Shown: positions 27,640 to 37,140 of the stretch, piece by piece | How the letters are laid out: every line of letters begins with the position of its first letter | Numbering within the stretch: the stretch's first letter is position 1 | From: SAR324 cluster bacterium | GTDB taxonomy: Bacteria > SAR324 > XYD2-FULL-50-16 > HCM1 | Direction of reading: 5' to 3' | Length of the DNA stretch: 45,230 bases | Assembly: GCA_002995645.1 (NCBI GenBank) | Contig: PUHO01000010.1 | Coordinates: forward strand, 12,071 to 57,300 | Notes under the pieces: model-generated | The model's database searches: none | What the model was told of the DNA's origin: nothing | Seen by the model: only the letters and a program-made list of their open reading frames with translations | Program-made: the position numbers and the translations under genes

Positions 27640-28193
27640 ATAGTTTTAGACTACCCCTACATCTTTTCTCTCCACTTGCCTTTTTCTTTTATTAAAGAAA
27701 CTAATCTTGCAAACGTCTTGTATTTTCTGTGTCGTCGCTTCCATATCATACAAAGTTCTTACACATGAAGGGCATGCAATATAATCGGCAATATACCTTT
27801 TCAATCTTATAGCTTGTAATCAAAAGAAAGCATTAACTTAGTTTTAGATCTTTTCTACCTACTTGCCTTTTTCTTTTATTAAAGAAACTAATCTTTCAAC
27901 CGTTTTGTATTTTCTGCGTCGTCGCTTCCATATCATACAAAGTTCTTACACATGAAGGGCATGCAATTTACCTTTTCAGTCCTGTAGCTTGTAATAAAAA
28001 GAATGCATTAGTATAGTTTTAAATCTTTCCTACCTACTTGCCTTTTTCTTTTATTAAAGAAACTAATCTTTCAAATGTCTTGTATTTTCTGTGTTGTCGC
28101 TTCCATATCATACAAAATTCTTGCACATGAAGGGCATGTAATATCACTTTTCAATCTTATAACTTGTAATAAAAAGAATGTATTAACATAGTT
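27640..28193. repeat. Three decayed tandem copies of the ispG 3' end
   Basis: Units begin with the sequence opposite the ispG stop and repeat at about 187, 175 and 175 bp (CTTGCCTTTTTCTTTTATTA at 27675, 27862 and 28037, then at 28212 in the gene). Every unit fuses the last ~15 codons of ispG to the internal region coding ARTLYDIEATTQK, skipping about 157 bp. In the gene the two break points both read ATCTTTCAA (28241-28249 and 28398-28406), so the deletion used a 9-bp direct repeat. The first unit follows the tRNA-Gly gene directly. No intact gene. Confidence 0.9.
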
Positions 28194-29861
28194 TTAAATC
28201 TTTTCTACCCACTTGCCTTTTTCTTTTATTAAAGAAACTAATCTTTCAACTGCCTGTTCTTCTGGTATACCTTTTTGAATACATTGCCCAAGATAATATA
28301 AATCTATTTTATTCGGCGCCGCACCAACATAGCCAAACTCTGCGTCTGCCATTTCGCCAGGTCCGTTTACAATACATCCCATTATACCAATTTTCACATC
28401 TTTCAAATGTTTTGTTTTGTCTTGTATTTTCTGTGTCGTCGCTTCAATATCATACAAAGTTCTTGCACATGAAGGGCATGCAATATAGTCGGCAACGTAC
28501 CTTTTCAATCCTGTAGCTTGTAATAAACATTGTATTCTTTCTATCATTGGCAATGTTAGATTAGCCGGCAATAATATAAAATCAATAAGCCTTTCGCTTA
28601 ATATCGCCGCTAACTCGCCTTGCTCTAGTAAAGACATATCGCTTGTAATCACAAGCCCAACCGGTGCCTTTGCTTGTTGTTTGTAATAAAAAGAACGTAA
28701 TTGATATAAAGCCGAAGGAAAATAACAAAGTAGTACCTCTTCGTCTTGAGCAATAGTTGCATCAGTAAGCGCTTTGATAAGATAACGATTGCCTTGCCAA
28801 ATTAAATGCGTATCTGTTTGTTTATATATAAAATCAGATATACTTTCACCTTGCACAATCATATCTTGGCTTGTACCAACAAGAAATTGATTTTCTAGGT
28901 TAATATCACCAAAAAAACAAGCCTCTTCTCTTGTACGAATAAAGTGTAAAGACCGCTTCCATTCAACAGGGTTACTCGTTCCTTGTCGCGAGGCAAACGT
29001 ATCTCTAAACGTATACGCAACCGGGATTTCATCTAAACTAGCGCCTGTTAAAGAAACGCGTATAGTATCACCTAAACCGTCTAGCAATAAAGGAGCAATA
29101 CCACTTAAGCCTTTAATTTCTCCGCTGATTTTGTTACCTGCTTCTGTAACGCCAAGATGCAAAGGATATACGCGCGTTCTGTGTCTTTGTTTTTCCCACA
29201 GTAAACGATATGCTTTTTGCACTATCATTGAATTAGAAGATTTCAACGATATAATCGTATGATAAAACGTATTTTCTTCCAATATTTCTATAGCTTCCAA
29301 AGCGGACTCAACCATGCCAATAGGCGAATCGCCATATTTTTGAATCATACGTTCTGATAAAGAACCGTGATTAACGCCAATACGAAGTGCTGTATTATGT
29401 TTTTTCAAAGCAACAACTAATAAAGCAAGTTCTTCTTGCAAACGTGCTTTGCCTTCGTCAAAAGAAATAGCTTGTTGTTTACGATTTTTAGAGGTGTCCG
29501 TAAAATTGCCGGGGTTAATGCGAACTTTCTCAAAAAGAGAGGCGGCATTAATAGCTAATGTAGATGAAAAGTGGATATCCGCAACAAGAGGAACGTTAAG
29601 CCCTTCTTGTTTCATATAATGGCGAATGAGAGGGACTGCATCTAGCTCTTTTTGCGTTGGCATACTCATTCGTATCATTTGGCAACCTGCTTGTACTAAC
29701 GCATGAATTTCAGCACAAGCATCTTGCGTATGACTGCAAGGGTTTACCAACATAGATTGAATGCAAACAGGATTGTCCCCACCAATACGTATATTACCAA
29801 TAGGAACTATTTGCGTAGTGACTTTAGCGCGTTCTAAAGGATAAGAAAGAATTTCTGTCAT
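28194..29861 (-). CDS. ispG: 4-hydroxy-3-methylbut-2-enyl diphosphate synthase, long form
   Basis: Iron-sulphur enzyme of the MEP isoprenoid pathway (MEcPP to HMBPP). 555 aa, against about 370-420 for the common bacterial form. The N-terminal TIM barrel (about 1-270) includes GGDNPVCIQSM, VADIHF, VRINPGN and RIGVNHGSLS. Then comes a central insert (about 285-440), and a C-terminal cluster domain with CPSC and GCIVNGPGEMADAEFGYVG. The long three-part form is known from Chlamydiae, Bacteroidetes, Leptospira and plants. Upstream neighbour is rpoZ (14 nt). Its own 3' end seeded the array downstream. Confidence 0.95.
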   Translation of the reverse strand: MTEILSYPLERAKVTTQIVPIGNIRIGGDNPVCIQSMLVNPCSHTQDACAEIHALVQAGCQMIRMSMPTQKELDAVPLIRHYMKQEGLNVPLVADIHFSSTLAINAASLFEKVRINPGNFTDTSKNRKQQAISFDEGKARLQEELALLVVALKKHNTALRIGVNHGSLSERMIQKYGDSPIGMVESALEAIEILEENTFYHTIISLKSSNSMIVQKAYRLLWEKQRHRTRVYPLHLGVTEAGNKISGEIKGLSGIAPLLLDGLGDTIRVSLTGASLDEIPVAYTFRDTFASRQGTSNPVEWKRSLHFIRTREEACFFGDINLENQFLVGTSQDMIVQGESISDFIYKQTDTHLIWQGNRYLIKALTDATIAQDEEVLLCYFPSALYQLRSFYYKQQAKAPVGLVITSDMSLLEQGELAAILSERLIDFILLPANLTLPMIERIQCLLQATGLKRYVADYIACPSCARTLYDIEATTQKIQDKTKHLKDVKIGIMGCIVNGPGEMADAEFGYVGAAPNKIDLYYLGQCIQKGIPEEQAVERLVSLIKEKGKWVEKI

Positions 29862-29875
29862 GCATAAACTTCAGT

Positions 29876-30205
29876 TTAGCTAGCTTGTCCTTCTTCCGGT
29901 TTCGCTTCTATTTGCTCGCCGTCTTTATCTGTAATAGCTTGCTGCTCTTCTAGCTCTTCTTCCGGCACAATCGGTTCCGGCGCTTCTTCCAATATCTTAG
30001 GCATAATCATACCCTCAACATATTCGTAATGCGCTTTTGTGATTTCATTATGTTTGCCTAAATTGCCAACTAAAGCGGTCTTACCTTGTGCTAAATCTTT
30101 TGCTCGTTTCGCAATAATCAAGACTTTTTCAAAAATGGTAATTTGTTGCTCTTCATCTATAGGGCTATCACTTGTATATTCTTCAATCAAATCTAAATAA
30201 TCCAT
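29876..30205 (-). CDS. rpoZ: Probable RNA polymerase omega subunit
   Basis: Small assembly subunit of RNA polymerase; 109 aa. The segment FEKVLIIAKRAKDLAQGKTA (about 25-44) matches the omega pattern (N/T-x-F-E-LVLIAAKRAR-L), followed by a helix ending before an acidic, Glu/Pro-rich tail of about 40 residues. It lies between ispG and a TPR membrane protein with gaps of 14 and 8 nt, consistent with a housekeeping operon. The family is short and weakly conserved, so a moderate confidence is given. Confidence 0.75.
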   Translation of the reverse strand: MDYLDLIEEYTSDSPIDEEQQITIFEKVLIIAKRAKDLAQGKTALVGNLGKHNEITKAHYEYVEGMIMPKILEEAPEPIVPEEELEEQQAITDKDGEQIEAKPEEGQAS

Positions 30206-30213
30206 ATATTTCC

Positions 30214-30921
30214 TTAACTTTTTAATTCGTCTAGAAGTGTTTCTGCCGTAGCAAATTGAGCACTATTTGGGTATTTCTTTCTTATTACTTCAAGTTGAGC
30301 AATGGCTTCTTTCTTTTTACCTTGCGCTTTATAAAACTGCGCCGTTTGCATCAATATAAAAGCCGTTCTTTGTTTTGCCGGTATTTTCAAAATAGTATCT
30401 AAAGCTTTTTCTTTTTTATTATTATCAAAATAAAAATTAGATAATAAAGAAATACCTAGTAAATAAAAACTATCGTTTGTTGAAAAGCTTTGTACTGCTT
30501 GTTTCAAAGATTGTTCCTCTTTATCTATTTGCTTATTTTTTTGATAAAACCCGGCTAACCTTAAAGAAGCAACGCCCGATTCTTTTGTACCTTGGTATTT
30601 TACAACAAAGTCTTCCAGTTTTTTTGTTATTTTAGCTTCTACTTCCTTTGTATCACCTTGCGTTGATAAAGGTTTTTCTATTTGATATAAAGCTAAGCCT
30701 CTTTGATAAGCAAGATGCTCTTCATATTTAAAATAAGCATACACACTACTAATGATAGCAAAAGCAATAATACAAATAATTAATAAAATAACTCTTCTTT
30801 TATAAAACCAATTAACAAGGTTATATAAATAGCTATCTAGGCGTTTTTTTTCATTTTCTAGCGTTTCTTGTTCATTTTGATTTATTGCTAAATCTGCCGT
30901 AGTTTGTTCTTTAGTACTCAT
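30214..30921 (-). CDS. Membrane-anchored TPR protein, YfgM-like
   Basis: 235 aa. Cytoplasmic N-terminus of about 42 residues, one membrane helix (about 43-63, VILLIICIIAFAIISSVYAY) and a periplasmic helical-repeat domain with TPR character (ESGVASLRLAGFYQKNKQID, QFYKAQGKKKEAIAQL). This is the plan of the YfgM/TPR_21 family, which assists exported protein folding at the Sec translocon. First gene before rpoZ and ispG on this strand. Confidence 0.7.
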   Translation of the reverse strand: MSTKEQTTADLAINQNEQETLENEKKRLDSYLYNLVNWFYKRRVILLIICIIAFAIISSVYAYFKYEEHLAYQRGLALYQIEKPLSTQGDTKEVEAKITKKLEDFVVKYQGTKESGVASLRLAGFYQKNKQIDKEEQSLKQAVQSFSTNDSFYLLGISLLSNFYFDNNKKEKALDTILKIPAKQRTAFILMQTAQFYKAQGKKKEAIAQLEVIRKKYPNSAQFATAETLLDELKS

Positions 30922-30992
30922 ATTTTTAAATAGTAATAATACTTGCGTTAGTTGTTTATATATAAATTTGACTCAGTTTAGCATAAAATAAA

Positions 30993-32252
30993 TTAAAAAA
31001 ACAAGGCTAATCTACAGACTTGCGTAATTTTTTCCGAGTTATTTAAAATCGCCTCTACTTCTTGTAATTTTCTTTCTGTTAGAACAGGAGTTAAAATTAC
31101 ATAATGCATTCTTTGATCTGGCAAACTATATTGTCTAATATATTTTGGAATAATACCTTCTTTCTCCACTAGTTGGATAATTTCCTCAAATACGCTTGCG
31201 TTATCTTCCGCTTCCACGCGAATATAAGCGGCTTGTTCTCTTTCTTGCAATGGCGTTATGTTAATTTTATCTAGTGAATAGGGCGTTAAATAGTTGCGAT
31301 TTTGTACGTAATTAATCAAATCGGCAACAACAGCCGACGCTGTTGGCAAAGCACCGGCACCGGCACCGGAAAGCAAAATATCACCAATCGAATCACCGTG
31401 AAACAAAGCGGCATTTTGGACGCCTTGCACACTATAAAGCAAACTTTTTTTAGGCACTAACGTAGGTTGCACGCTTGCTTCCACTTTATCGCCAACTTGC
31501 CTTGCTTTTGCTAGTAAACGAATGGCATAACCCATATTTTGCGCATATTCAAGATCGCATAAAGATACTTTACGAATTCCCTCAATAGGAATATCGTCTA
31601 AAGAAGTCACCCCTTTGTAAAGCAAGTCAATTGCAATAGCTAGCTTATGCGCCGTGTCATATCCGTCTACGTCAAAACTAGGATCCGCCTCAGCAAAGCC
31701 AAGTTCTTGCGCATGTTGTAAAACAGTGTCAAAATCTCTTTTTTCTTCTAACATAGCGGTCAAAATATAATTTGCCGTACCGTTCAAAATACCGTACAGC
31801 TTAGTAATAGGCTCACCGTTAAAAGAAGTATGTATAGCGCGAATAATAGGAATCGCCCCGCCAACGCTAGCTTCATAGAAAAACGCCGCTTGGTTTGCGT
31901 TAACAGTTTGAAATATTTCAGGAGCATGCTTTGCAATTAAAGCTTTATTCGCCGTTATAACAGCTTTTTTATTTTGCAACGCTTCCATAATTACATCTTT
32001 TGCTAAAGTCGTTCCGCCCATGAGTTCCATGAAAACGTCTATAGAAGAATCTTGCAATAAAGTTTGTGCGTCAGTGTGCAAAGGAAAAGAAAATCCCGTT
32101 TGCTTTGCTTCTGCGGGAAGAACAAGCGCCCCGGCAATTTCAAAAGTAAATCCGGTTGTTTTTTCAATATAAGCTTGGTGTTGTGATAAATAAGAAACAA
32201 CGCCCTTGCCAACCGTTCCAAGACCAAATAGTCCAATACGTATTTTTTTCAT
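30993..32252 (-). CDS. hom: Homoserine dehydrogenase
   Basis: Reduces aspartate semialdehyde to homoserine on the way to threonine and methionine. 419 aa, monofunctional form (no aspartokinase part). Nucleotide loop GLFGLGTVGKGVV at residues 7-19, EASVGGAIPIIRA, GILNGTANYILTAM and FAEADPSFDVDGYDTAHKL with the catalytic Lys. The C-terminal ~80 residues look like an ACT domain, so feedback control by threonine is likely. Divergent from purQ. Confidence 0.96.
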   Translation of the reverse strand: MKKIRIGLFGLGTVGKGVVSYLSQHQAYIEKTTGFTFEIAGALVLPAEAKQTGFSFPLHTDAQTLLQDSSIDVFMELMGGTTLAKDVIMEALQNKKAVITANKALIAKHAPEIFQTVNANQAAFFYEASVGGAIPIIRAIHTSFNGEPITKLYGILNGTANYILTAMLEEKRDFDTVLQHAQELGFAEADPSFDVDGYDTAHKLAIAIDLLYKGVTSLDDIPIEGIRKVSLCDLEYAQNMGYAIRLLAKARQVGDKVEASVQPTLVPKKSLLYSVQGVQNAALFHGDSIGDILLSGAGAGALPTASAVVADLINYVQNRNYLTPYSLDKINITPLQEREQAAYIRVEAEDNASVFEEIIQLVEKEGIIPKYIRQYSLPDQRMHYVILTPVLTERKLQEVEAILNNSEKITQVCRLALFF

Positions 32253-32369
32253 AAAATTAAAGTAATATATCTAGTAAAATAATAAAGTTAAACAGGTTAT
32301 ATAATTCTACTATAACAAAAAAAAACAGTCTCGTAAATAGAGGCGAGCAACTTAACCTTTTCTGCTATA

Positions 32370-32398
32370 TTGACTCTAGTTAAACTTATTATTATACT
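32370..32398 (+). promoter_or_regulatory. Sigma-70 promoter of purQ
   Basis: TTGACT (32370-32375) and TATACT (32393-32398), spacer 17 bp. Transcription would begin near 32405, about 45 bases before the purQ ATG at 32450. Confidence 0.65.
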
Positions 32399-32449
32399 AC
32401 AAAAATCAAGACATTGTATTATACAAAATTATTTTTCACTAAACGTACT

Positions 32450-33262
32450 ATGGCAAGCACAAAAGCAACGCTCATTCTTTCTGGATTAGGTCTAAATTGT
32501 GAAAACGAAACGGCTCACGCTTGTAAGCTAGCCGGCGCTTCCACTGTTGACGTTGTTCATACTTTAGCTTTTCTTCAAGGACAAGTAAACTTGAAAGATT
32601 ATGATTTTTTATTACTCATTGGCGGTTTTCTTGACGGCGATTATCTTGGCTCTGCACGTGTGGGGGTCAATCGTTTTCGCTTTCATACCGGAGAAGCTAA
32701 CGTACAATCTCAATTTACGCAATTCATTGCAGAAGGTAAGCTTATACTTGGGATTTGTAACGGGTTTCAACTTCTTGTTAAACTTGGGATTTTACCGGAT
32801 ACGAACGTAGCTTTTAAAACGGCAAACGTATCTTTAACGCATAACGATTCGACTCGTTTTGAAAATCGCTGGTCTAATCTTGCAGTCAATCCCGATTCGC
32901 CTTGTATTTTTACTAAGAATATAGATCAAATATACTTACCAATACGACATGGCGAAGGTAAACTTGTTGTTACAGAAAAAGCTACGCAAAATTATATTTT
33001 AGAAAATAATTTGAACGTACTTTCCTATGCTGACGTGCAAGGAAACATAACTAGCCAATATCCGGATAATCCTAACGGTTCTTGGGAAAACGTGGCGGCT
33101 TTAACAAATACGCAAGGAAACGTGCTTGGCTTAATGCCTCATCCGGAAGCGTTTATTCATTATACGCAACATCCTGATTGGACTAATTTGCCTTATAGCG
33201 CTAACGAAGAAGGCGCCGGATTACAGTTATTCAAAAATGCATACACTTACTTAAACAATTAA
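32450..33262 (+). CDS. purQ: Phosphoribosylformylglycinamidine synthase, glutaminase subunit
   Basis: Class-I glutaminase that feeds ammonia to PurL in the fourth step of purine synthesis. 270 aa from the ATG at 32450; a TTG at 32414 in the same frame is rejected because the family start is close to MASTKATLILSGLGLNCE. The nucleophilic Cys lies in GICNGFQLLVKLGILP and the His/Glu pair in LMPHPEA. The stand-alone form of about 270 residues is longer than the ~225-residue PurQ of Bacillus. purL and purS are not in this window. Gap to the next gene is 16 nt. Confidence 0.92.
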   Translation: MASTKATLILSGLGLNCENETAHACKLAGASTVDVVHTLAFLQGQVNLKDYDFLLLIGGFLDGDYLGSARVGVNRFRFHTGEANVQSQFTQFIAEGKLILGICNGFQLLVKLGILPDTNVAFKTANVSLTHNDSTRFENRWSNLAVNPDSPCIFTKNIDQIYLPIRHGEGKLVVTEKATQNYILENNLNVLSYADVQGNITSQYPDNPNGSWENVAALTNTQGNVLGLMPHPEAFIHYTQHPDWTNLPYSANEEGAGLQLFKNAYTYLNN

Positions 33263-33278
33263 TTTCAAATTTATACTT

Positions 33279-34418
33279 ATGCTCTATTTTGATAATGCCT
33301 CTACAACTAAACCTACTAAAGAAGTTATAGAATTTGTTTACCAACAAATGCAAGATATATTTGCAAATCCGTCTAGTACGTATAAGCTAGGCGTCAAAAG
33401 CTATTTACTCTTAGAAGAAGCAAGGACTAAGCTTGCCGCTTTATATAACATTAAGCCAAGAGGCGTTATTTTTTGTAGCTCCGGAACAGAGAGCGACAAC
33501 CTTGCCATTAAAGGTGTAATGCAAAAGTATACTAGCGGGAATATTGTAGTTTCTCCGCTTGAACACGCCGCTATCCAAGAAACAACGGCATTCTTACAAA
33601 AACAAGGTTTTGAAATACGCGTTCTTTCTGTATCACCTACAACCGGACAAGTAGATCTTGCTGATTTACGTAGTAAGCTAGATAAAAATACACGGATTGT
33701 TTCTGTGTTACATGTACATAATGAGACCGGCATTTGCCAAGATTTGAAAGCTATTCATGACGTCATTCAAGAAGCGGATACACATGCTTTATTTCATAGT
33801 GACGGCGTACAAGCTTGCGGAAAAATAAAAATAAATCTAGAAGAGCTTGGCGTTGATCTATACAGCATTAGCAGCCATAAAGTACACAGTCTACGCGGTG
33901 CCGGCGCTTTATTAATGCGACAAAAATTTGACCTTGTACCCTTAATTCACGGTGGCAATCAAGAATACGGGCTTCGTAGTGGAACAGAAAACTTGCTTGC
34001 CATTACGGCTATGATCAAATCCCTTTCCCTTCTAGTGGAAAAGCAACAAGAAGATACAAAAACAGTGCAGGATTTTAGAGATGCTTTTCTAGAAGAATTA
34101 ACAAAAGTGCTACCAACAACAAAAGCCTTGCTTTTTGAAAATCAAATACCGCACGTTCTATCTTTAAATATTCCACCAGTACGCGGGGAAGTATTACTTC
34201 ATCACCTAGAAACAGAGGGTATTTATATCAGCACCGGTAGTGCTTGTCATGCTAAATGTAGCGATTTATCAACCGGCTTAACTGCGCTCCATTTAACAAC
34301 AGAAGAAATTCGCGGCAACATACGGCTTTCTTTTAGTGCCGATACGTTACCACCTATTACGGAAGTGCCTCATATTGCTTCTCTTTTCAAGAAACAATAT
34401 GATATTATCACTTCCTAA
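33279..34418 (+). CDS. Cysteine desulfurase, NifS/IscS family
   Basis: PLP enzyme releasing sulphur from cysteine for Fe-S clusters and thiolated tRNA. 379 aa. N-terminus YFDNASTTKP, substrate region CSSGTESDNLAIKG, PLP lysine in SSHKVHSLRGAG, and the persulphide Cys in STGSACHAKCSDLSTG. The extra Cys and loop resemble NifS/IscS rather than SufS. Which pathway it serves is open; ispG and other Fe-S proteins here would need it. Its tail takes part in the array that follows. Confidence 0.93.
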   Translation: MLYFDNASTTKPTKEVIEFVYQQMQDIFANPSSTYKLGVKSYLLLEEARTKLAALYNIKPRGVIFCSSGTESDNLAIKGVMQKYTSGNIVVSPLEHAAIQETTAFLQKQGFEIRVLSVSPTTGQVDLADLRSKLDKNTRIVSVLHVHNETGICQDLKAIHDVIQEADTHALFHSDGVQACGKIKINLEELGVDLYSISSHKVHSLRGAGALLMRQKFDLVPLIHGGNQEYGLRSGTENLLAITAMIKSLSLLVEKQQEDTKTVQDFRDAFLEELTKVLPTTKALLFENQIPHVLSLNIPPVRGEVLLHHLETEGIYISTGSACHAKCSDLSTGLTALHLTTEEIRGNIRLSFSADTLPPITEVPHIASLFKKQYDIITS

Positions 34419-34880
34419 TACGTCCTATTTTCGTAAGACTTAACTTAGCTCTTTAGCTAGCATTTGATCGCAAAATTCCCTTGTGGTTACTTGCTTTAAT
34501 TGCTTATTAGAGAAAGCACCTAAATCCGACGTTGTAACACCGCTAGCAAAAACAGAAGGTATTTATAGCAGCACCGGTAGTGCTTGTCATGCTAAAGAAG
34601 AAATTCGCGGCAACGTACGGCTTTCTTTTTGTAACTTGCTTTAATTGCTTATTAGAAAAAGCACCTAAAGCCGGCGTTGTAACACCACTAGCAAAAACAG
34701 AAGGTATTTATATCAGCACCGGTAGTGCTTGTCATGCTAACAGAAGAAATTCGCGACAACGTACGGCTTTCTTTTAGCGCCGACACATTACCACCTATTA
34801 CGGAAGTGCCTCATATTGCCTCTCTTTTCAAGAAACAATATGATATTATCACTTCCTAATACGTCCTATCTTCGTAAGAG
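34419..34880. repeat. Interleaved tail copies of nifS-like gene and leuB
   Basis: 462 bp between convergent genes. Order: leuB tail copy (about 34441-34550, reverse), nifS fragment around the GSACHA codons (about 34553-34628), a shorter leuB piece (about 34629-34696), then a longer nifS tail (about 34697-34860) that ends with the same CACTTCCTAATACGTCCTAT as the gene. The intact leuB end follows. Copies are close to the genes, so this array is young. The nifS pieces lack a start and contain a small deletion next to GSACHA. Confidence 0.9.
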
Positions 34881-35990
34881 TTAACTTAGCTCTTTAGCCA
34901 AGTTAGCTAGCATTTGATCGCAAAATTCTCTTGTTGTAACTTGCTTTAATTGCTTATTAGAAAAAGCACCTAAATCCGGCGTTGTAACACCGCTAGCGAA
35001 AACGGAAAGAATGGCTTTTTGTACTAAATCTGCTTCTCGTGGCATGTTAAAACTCATACGTAACATCATCGCTATAGAAGCAATACTAGAATAGGGATTA
35101 GCAATTCCTTTGCCCGCTATATCCGGCGCCGAACCGTGCGAAGGTTCATAGTAAGCTTGCGTTTTCCCCATACAAGCAGAAGGCATTAAGCCAAGCGAAC
35201 CAAGAATGCCGCCGGCTTGATCGCTTAAGATGTCACCAAACATATTCTCCATAACCATCACGTCAAACGAGCCTGGTTTCAACGATAACGCCGTTGCAGC
35301 AGCGTCAACTAACATGTGCTCTACTTCTACGTCCGGGAAATCTTTTGCCGTTTCTTCTAAGATTTCATTCCACACTATACTTGATAAAAGCACGTTACTT
35401 TTATGAATGTTACAAAGTTTTTTACGTCGCTGGGAAGCGGCCTGTAAAGCGGTAATTTGGATATTTCGGATTTGATCTTCCGTATAATTTAATTCTTCGG
35501 TCACCCACCTTTTACCGTTTGAATCGACACCTCTTTTTTTCTCTCCAAAGTAAAGCCCGCCAACGAGTTCCCGTATCATTAGCAAGTCAATTCCATTGCC
35601 TACAACTTCTTTTTTTAGTGGTGAAAAGTGAGAAAGTTCAGCAGGTAACAAGACCGGACGGAAGTTAGCATAGGTTTGCAATTTTTTTCTAAGAGGCAGC
35701 AAAGCCCCTCTTTCCGGTCGTTCTTCTAGTGGGATTTCCTTTGTATCTTCAAAGGATAAGCCTATAGGACCTTTGAAAATAGCGTCGGCATTTTCACAAG
35801 CTTGCTGGGTTGCGAGAGGAAAAGAAGAACCGGTAACAAAAAAAGACGAAGCGCCAAAAGGCATAATTTTGTAATTAAACTTAACGTCCTGTTTTTCTGA
35901 CAAAAAGTCAAACAATCTAGCGACTTCCGCCGTCATTTCAGGACCGATTCCGTCCCCTTCTAATAAGACAATTTTATATTCTTTTTTCAT
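34881..35990 (-). CDS. leuB: 3-isopropylmalate dehydrogenase
   Basis: NAD-dependent oxidative decarboxylation of 3-isopropylmalate in leucine synthesis. 369 aa. N-terminus VLLEGDGIGPEMTAEV, substrate Arg in LPLRKKLQTYANFRP, RELVGGLYFGEKKRG, and the metal Asp residues in VMENMFGDILSDQAG. The NAD-binding EPSHGSAPDIAGKGIANP is intact, so it is a true LeuB rather than a homoisocitrate enzyme. It is flanked on both sides by arrays made from its own ends: the tail at 34419-34880 and the start at 35997-37140. Confidence 0.95.
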   Translation of the reverse strand: MKKEYKIVLLEGDGIGPEMTAEVARLFDFLSEKQDVKFNYKIMPFGASSFFVTGSSFPLATQQACENADAIFKGPIGLSFEDTKEIPLEERPERGALLPLRKKLQTYANFRPVLLPAELSHFSPLKKEVVGNGIDLLMIRELVGGLYFGEKKRGVDSNGKRWVTEELNYTEDQIRNIQITALQAASQRRKKLCNIHKSNVLLSSIVWNEILEETAKDFPDVEVEHMLVDAAATALSLKPGSFDVMVMENMFGDILSDQAGGILGSLGLMPSACMGKTQAYYEPSHGSAPDIAGKGIANPYSSIASIAMMLRMSFNMPREADLVQKAILSVFASGVTTPDLGAFSNKQLKQVTTREFCDQMLANLAKELS

Positions 35991-35996
35991 ATCCTA

Positions 35997-37140
35997 TACT
36001 CTTATACAATTTATATTTATGATTTTATTAAGTTTTAAGCAATTCCTTGCTTATGCAATTTGCAAATCAAAACAACAAACCGCGACTGATACACTGTAAA
36101 ACAACGTCCTATTTTTTGACAAAAAAGTCAAACAAGTTAGCAACTTACGCTGTTATTTTAGAACTGATTTTGTCCTCTTTATAAGCGGACAATTTTCTAT
36201 TCTATGTTATACGTCTCTAGTTTTACTATGACAATTTCTTTATTTCTATCTGATTTTATTTAGTTTTAAGCAATCTCTTGCTTATGCAATTTGCAAATCA
36301 AAACAACAAACCGCGATTGATACACTGTAAAACAACGTCCTATTTTTTGACAAAAAAGTCAAACAAGTTAGCAACTTACGCTGTTATTTTAGAACTGATT
36401 TTGTCCTCTTTATAAGCGGACAATTTCCTATTCTATGTTATACGTCTTTAGTTTTACTATGACAGTTTCTTTATTTCTATCTGATTTTATTCATCTTTTA
36501 GGCAGTCTCTTGCTTATGCAATTTGCAAATCAAAACAACAAACCGCGATTGACACACTGTAAAACAATATCCTATTTTTGACAAAAAAAGTCAAACAAGT
36601 TAGTAACTTACGCCGTTATTTTAGAACTGATTTTGTCCTGTTTTATAAGCGGACAATTTCCTATCCTATGTTATACGTCTCTAGTTTTACTATGACAATT
36701 TTTTTATTTCTGCCTGATTTTATTCACCTTTTCAGCAATTTCTTACTTGTACAATTCGCAAATCAAAACAACAAACCGCGATTGATACACTGTAAAACAA
36801 CGTCCTATTTTTTGACAAAAAGTCAAACAAGTTAGCAACTTACACCGTTATTTTAGAACTGATTTTGTCCTCTTTATAAGCGGACAATTTCCTATTCTAT
36901 GTTATACGTCTCTAGTTTTACTATGACAATTTCTTTATTTCTATCTGATTTTATGCACCTTTTAGGCAGTCTCTCACTTGTACAATTTGTAAATCAAAAC
37001 AACAAACCGCGATTGATACACTGCAAAACAACGTCCTATTTTTTGACAAAAAAGTCAAACAAGTTAGCAACTTACGCTGTTATTTTAGAACTGATTTTGT
37101 CCTGTTTTATAAAGTAAGACAATTTTGTATTCTTTTCCCG
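35997..37140. repeat. Five ~231-bp tandem copies of the leuB 5' end and leader
   Basis: The motif CCGCGAYTGAYACACTG recurs at about 36081, 36312, 36544, 36777 and 37008. Each unit carries about 110 bp matching, on the reverse strand, the first ~35 codons of leuB (around TTTGACTTTTTTGTCAAA), plus upstream DNA. The units share many substitutions absent from leuB, including stops where the gene has sense codons, so one dead copy was amplified. Short open frames within (about 36578-36835 and 36899-37117) differ between units and are not genes. Confidence 0.9.

Noticed and set aside
34580..34777. 65-codon frame ending in cysteine-desulfurase-like sequence
   Set aside because: It is a chimera of leuB antisense and a nifS fragment inside the array, with no start context.
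36578..37117. Two related plus-strand frames of 85 and 72 codons
   Set aside because: They are the same stretch of the leuB-derived unit read in neighbouring copies and are broken in other copies.
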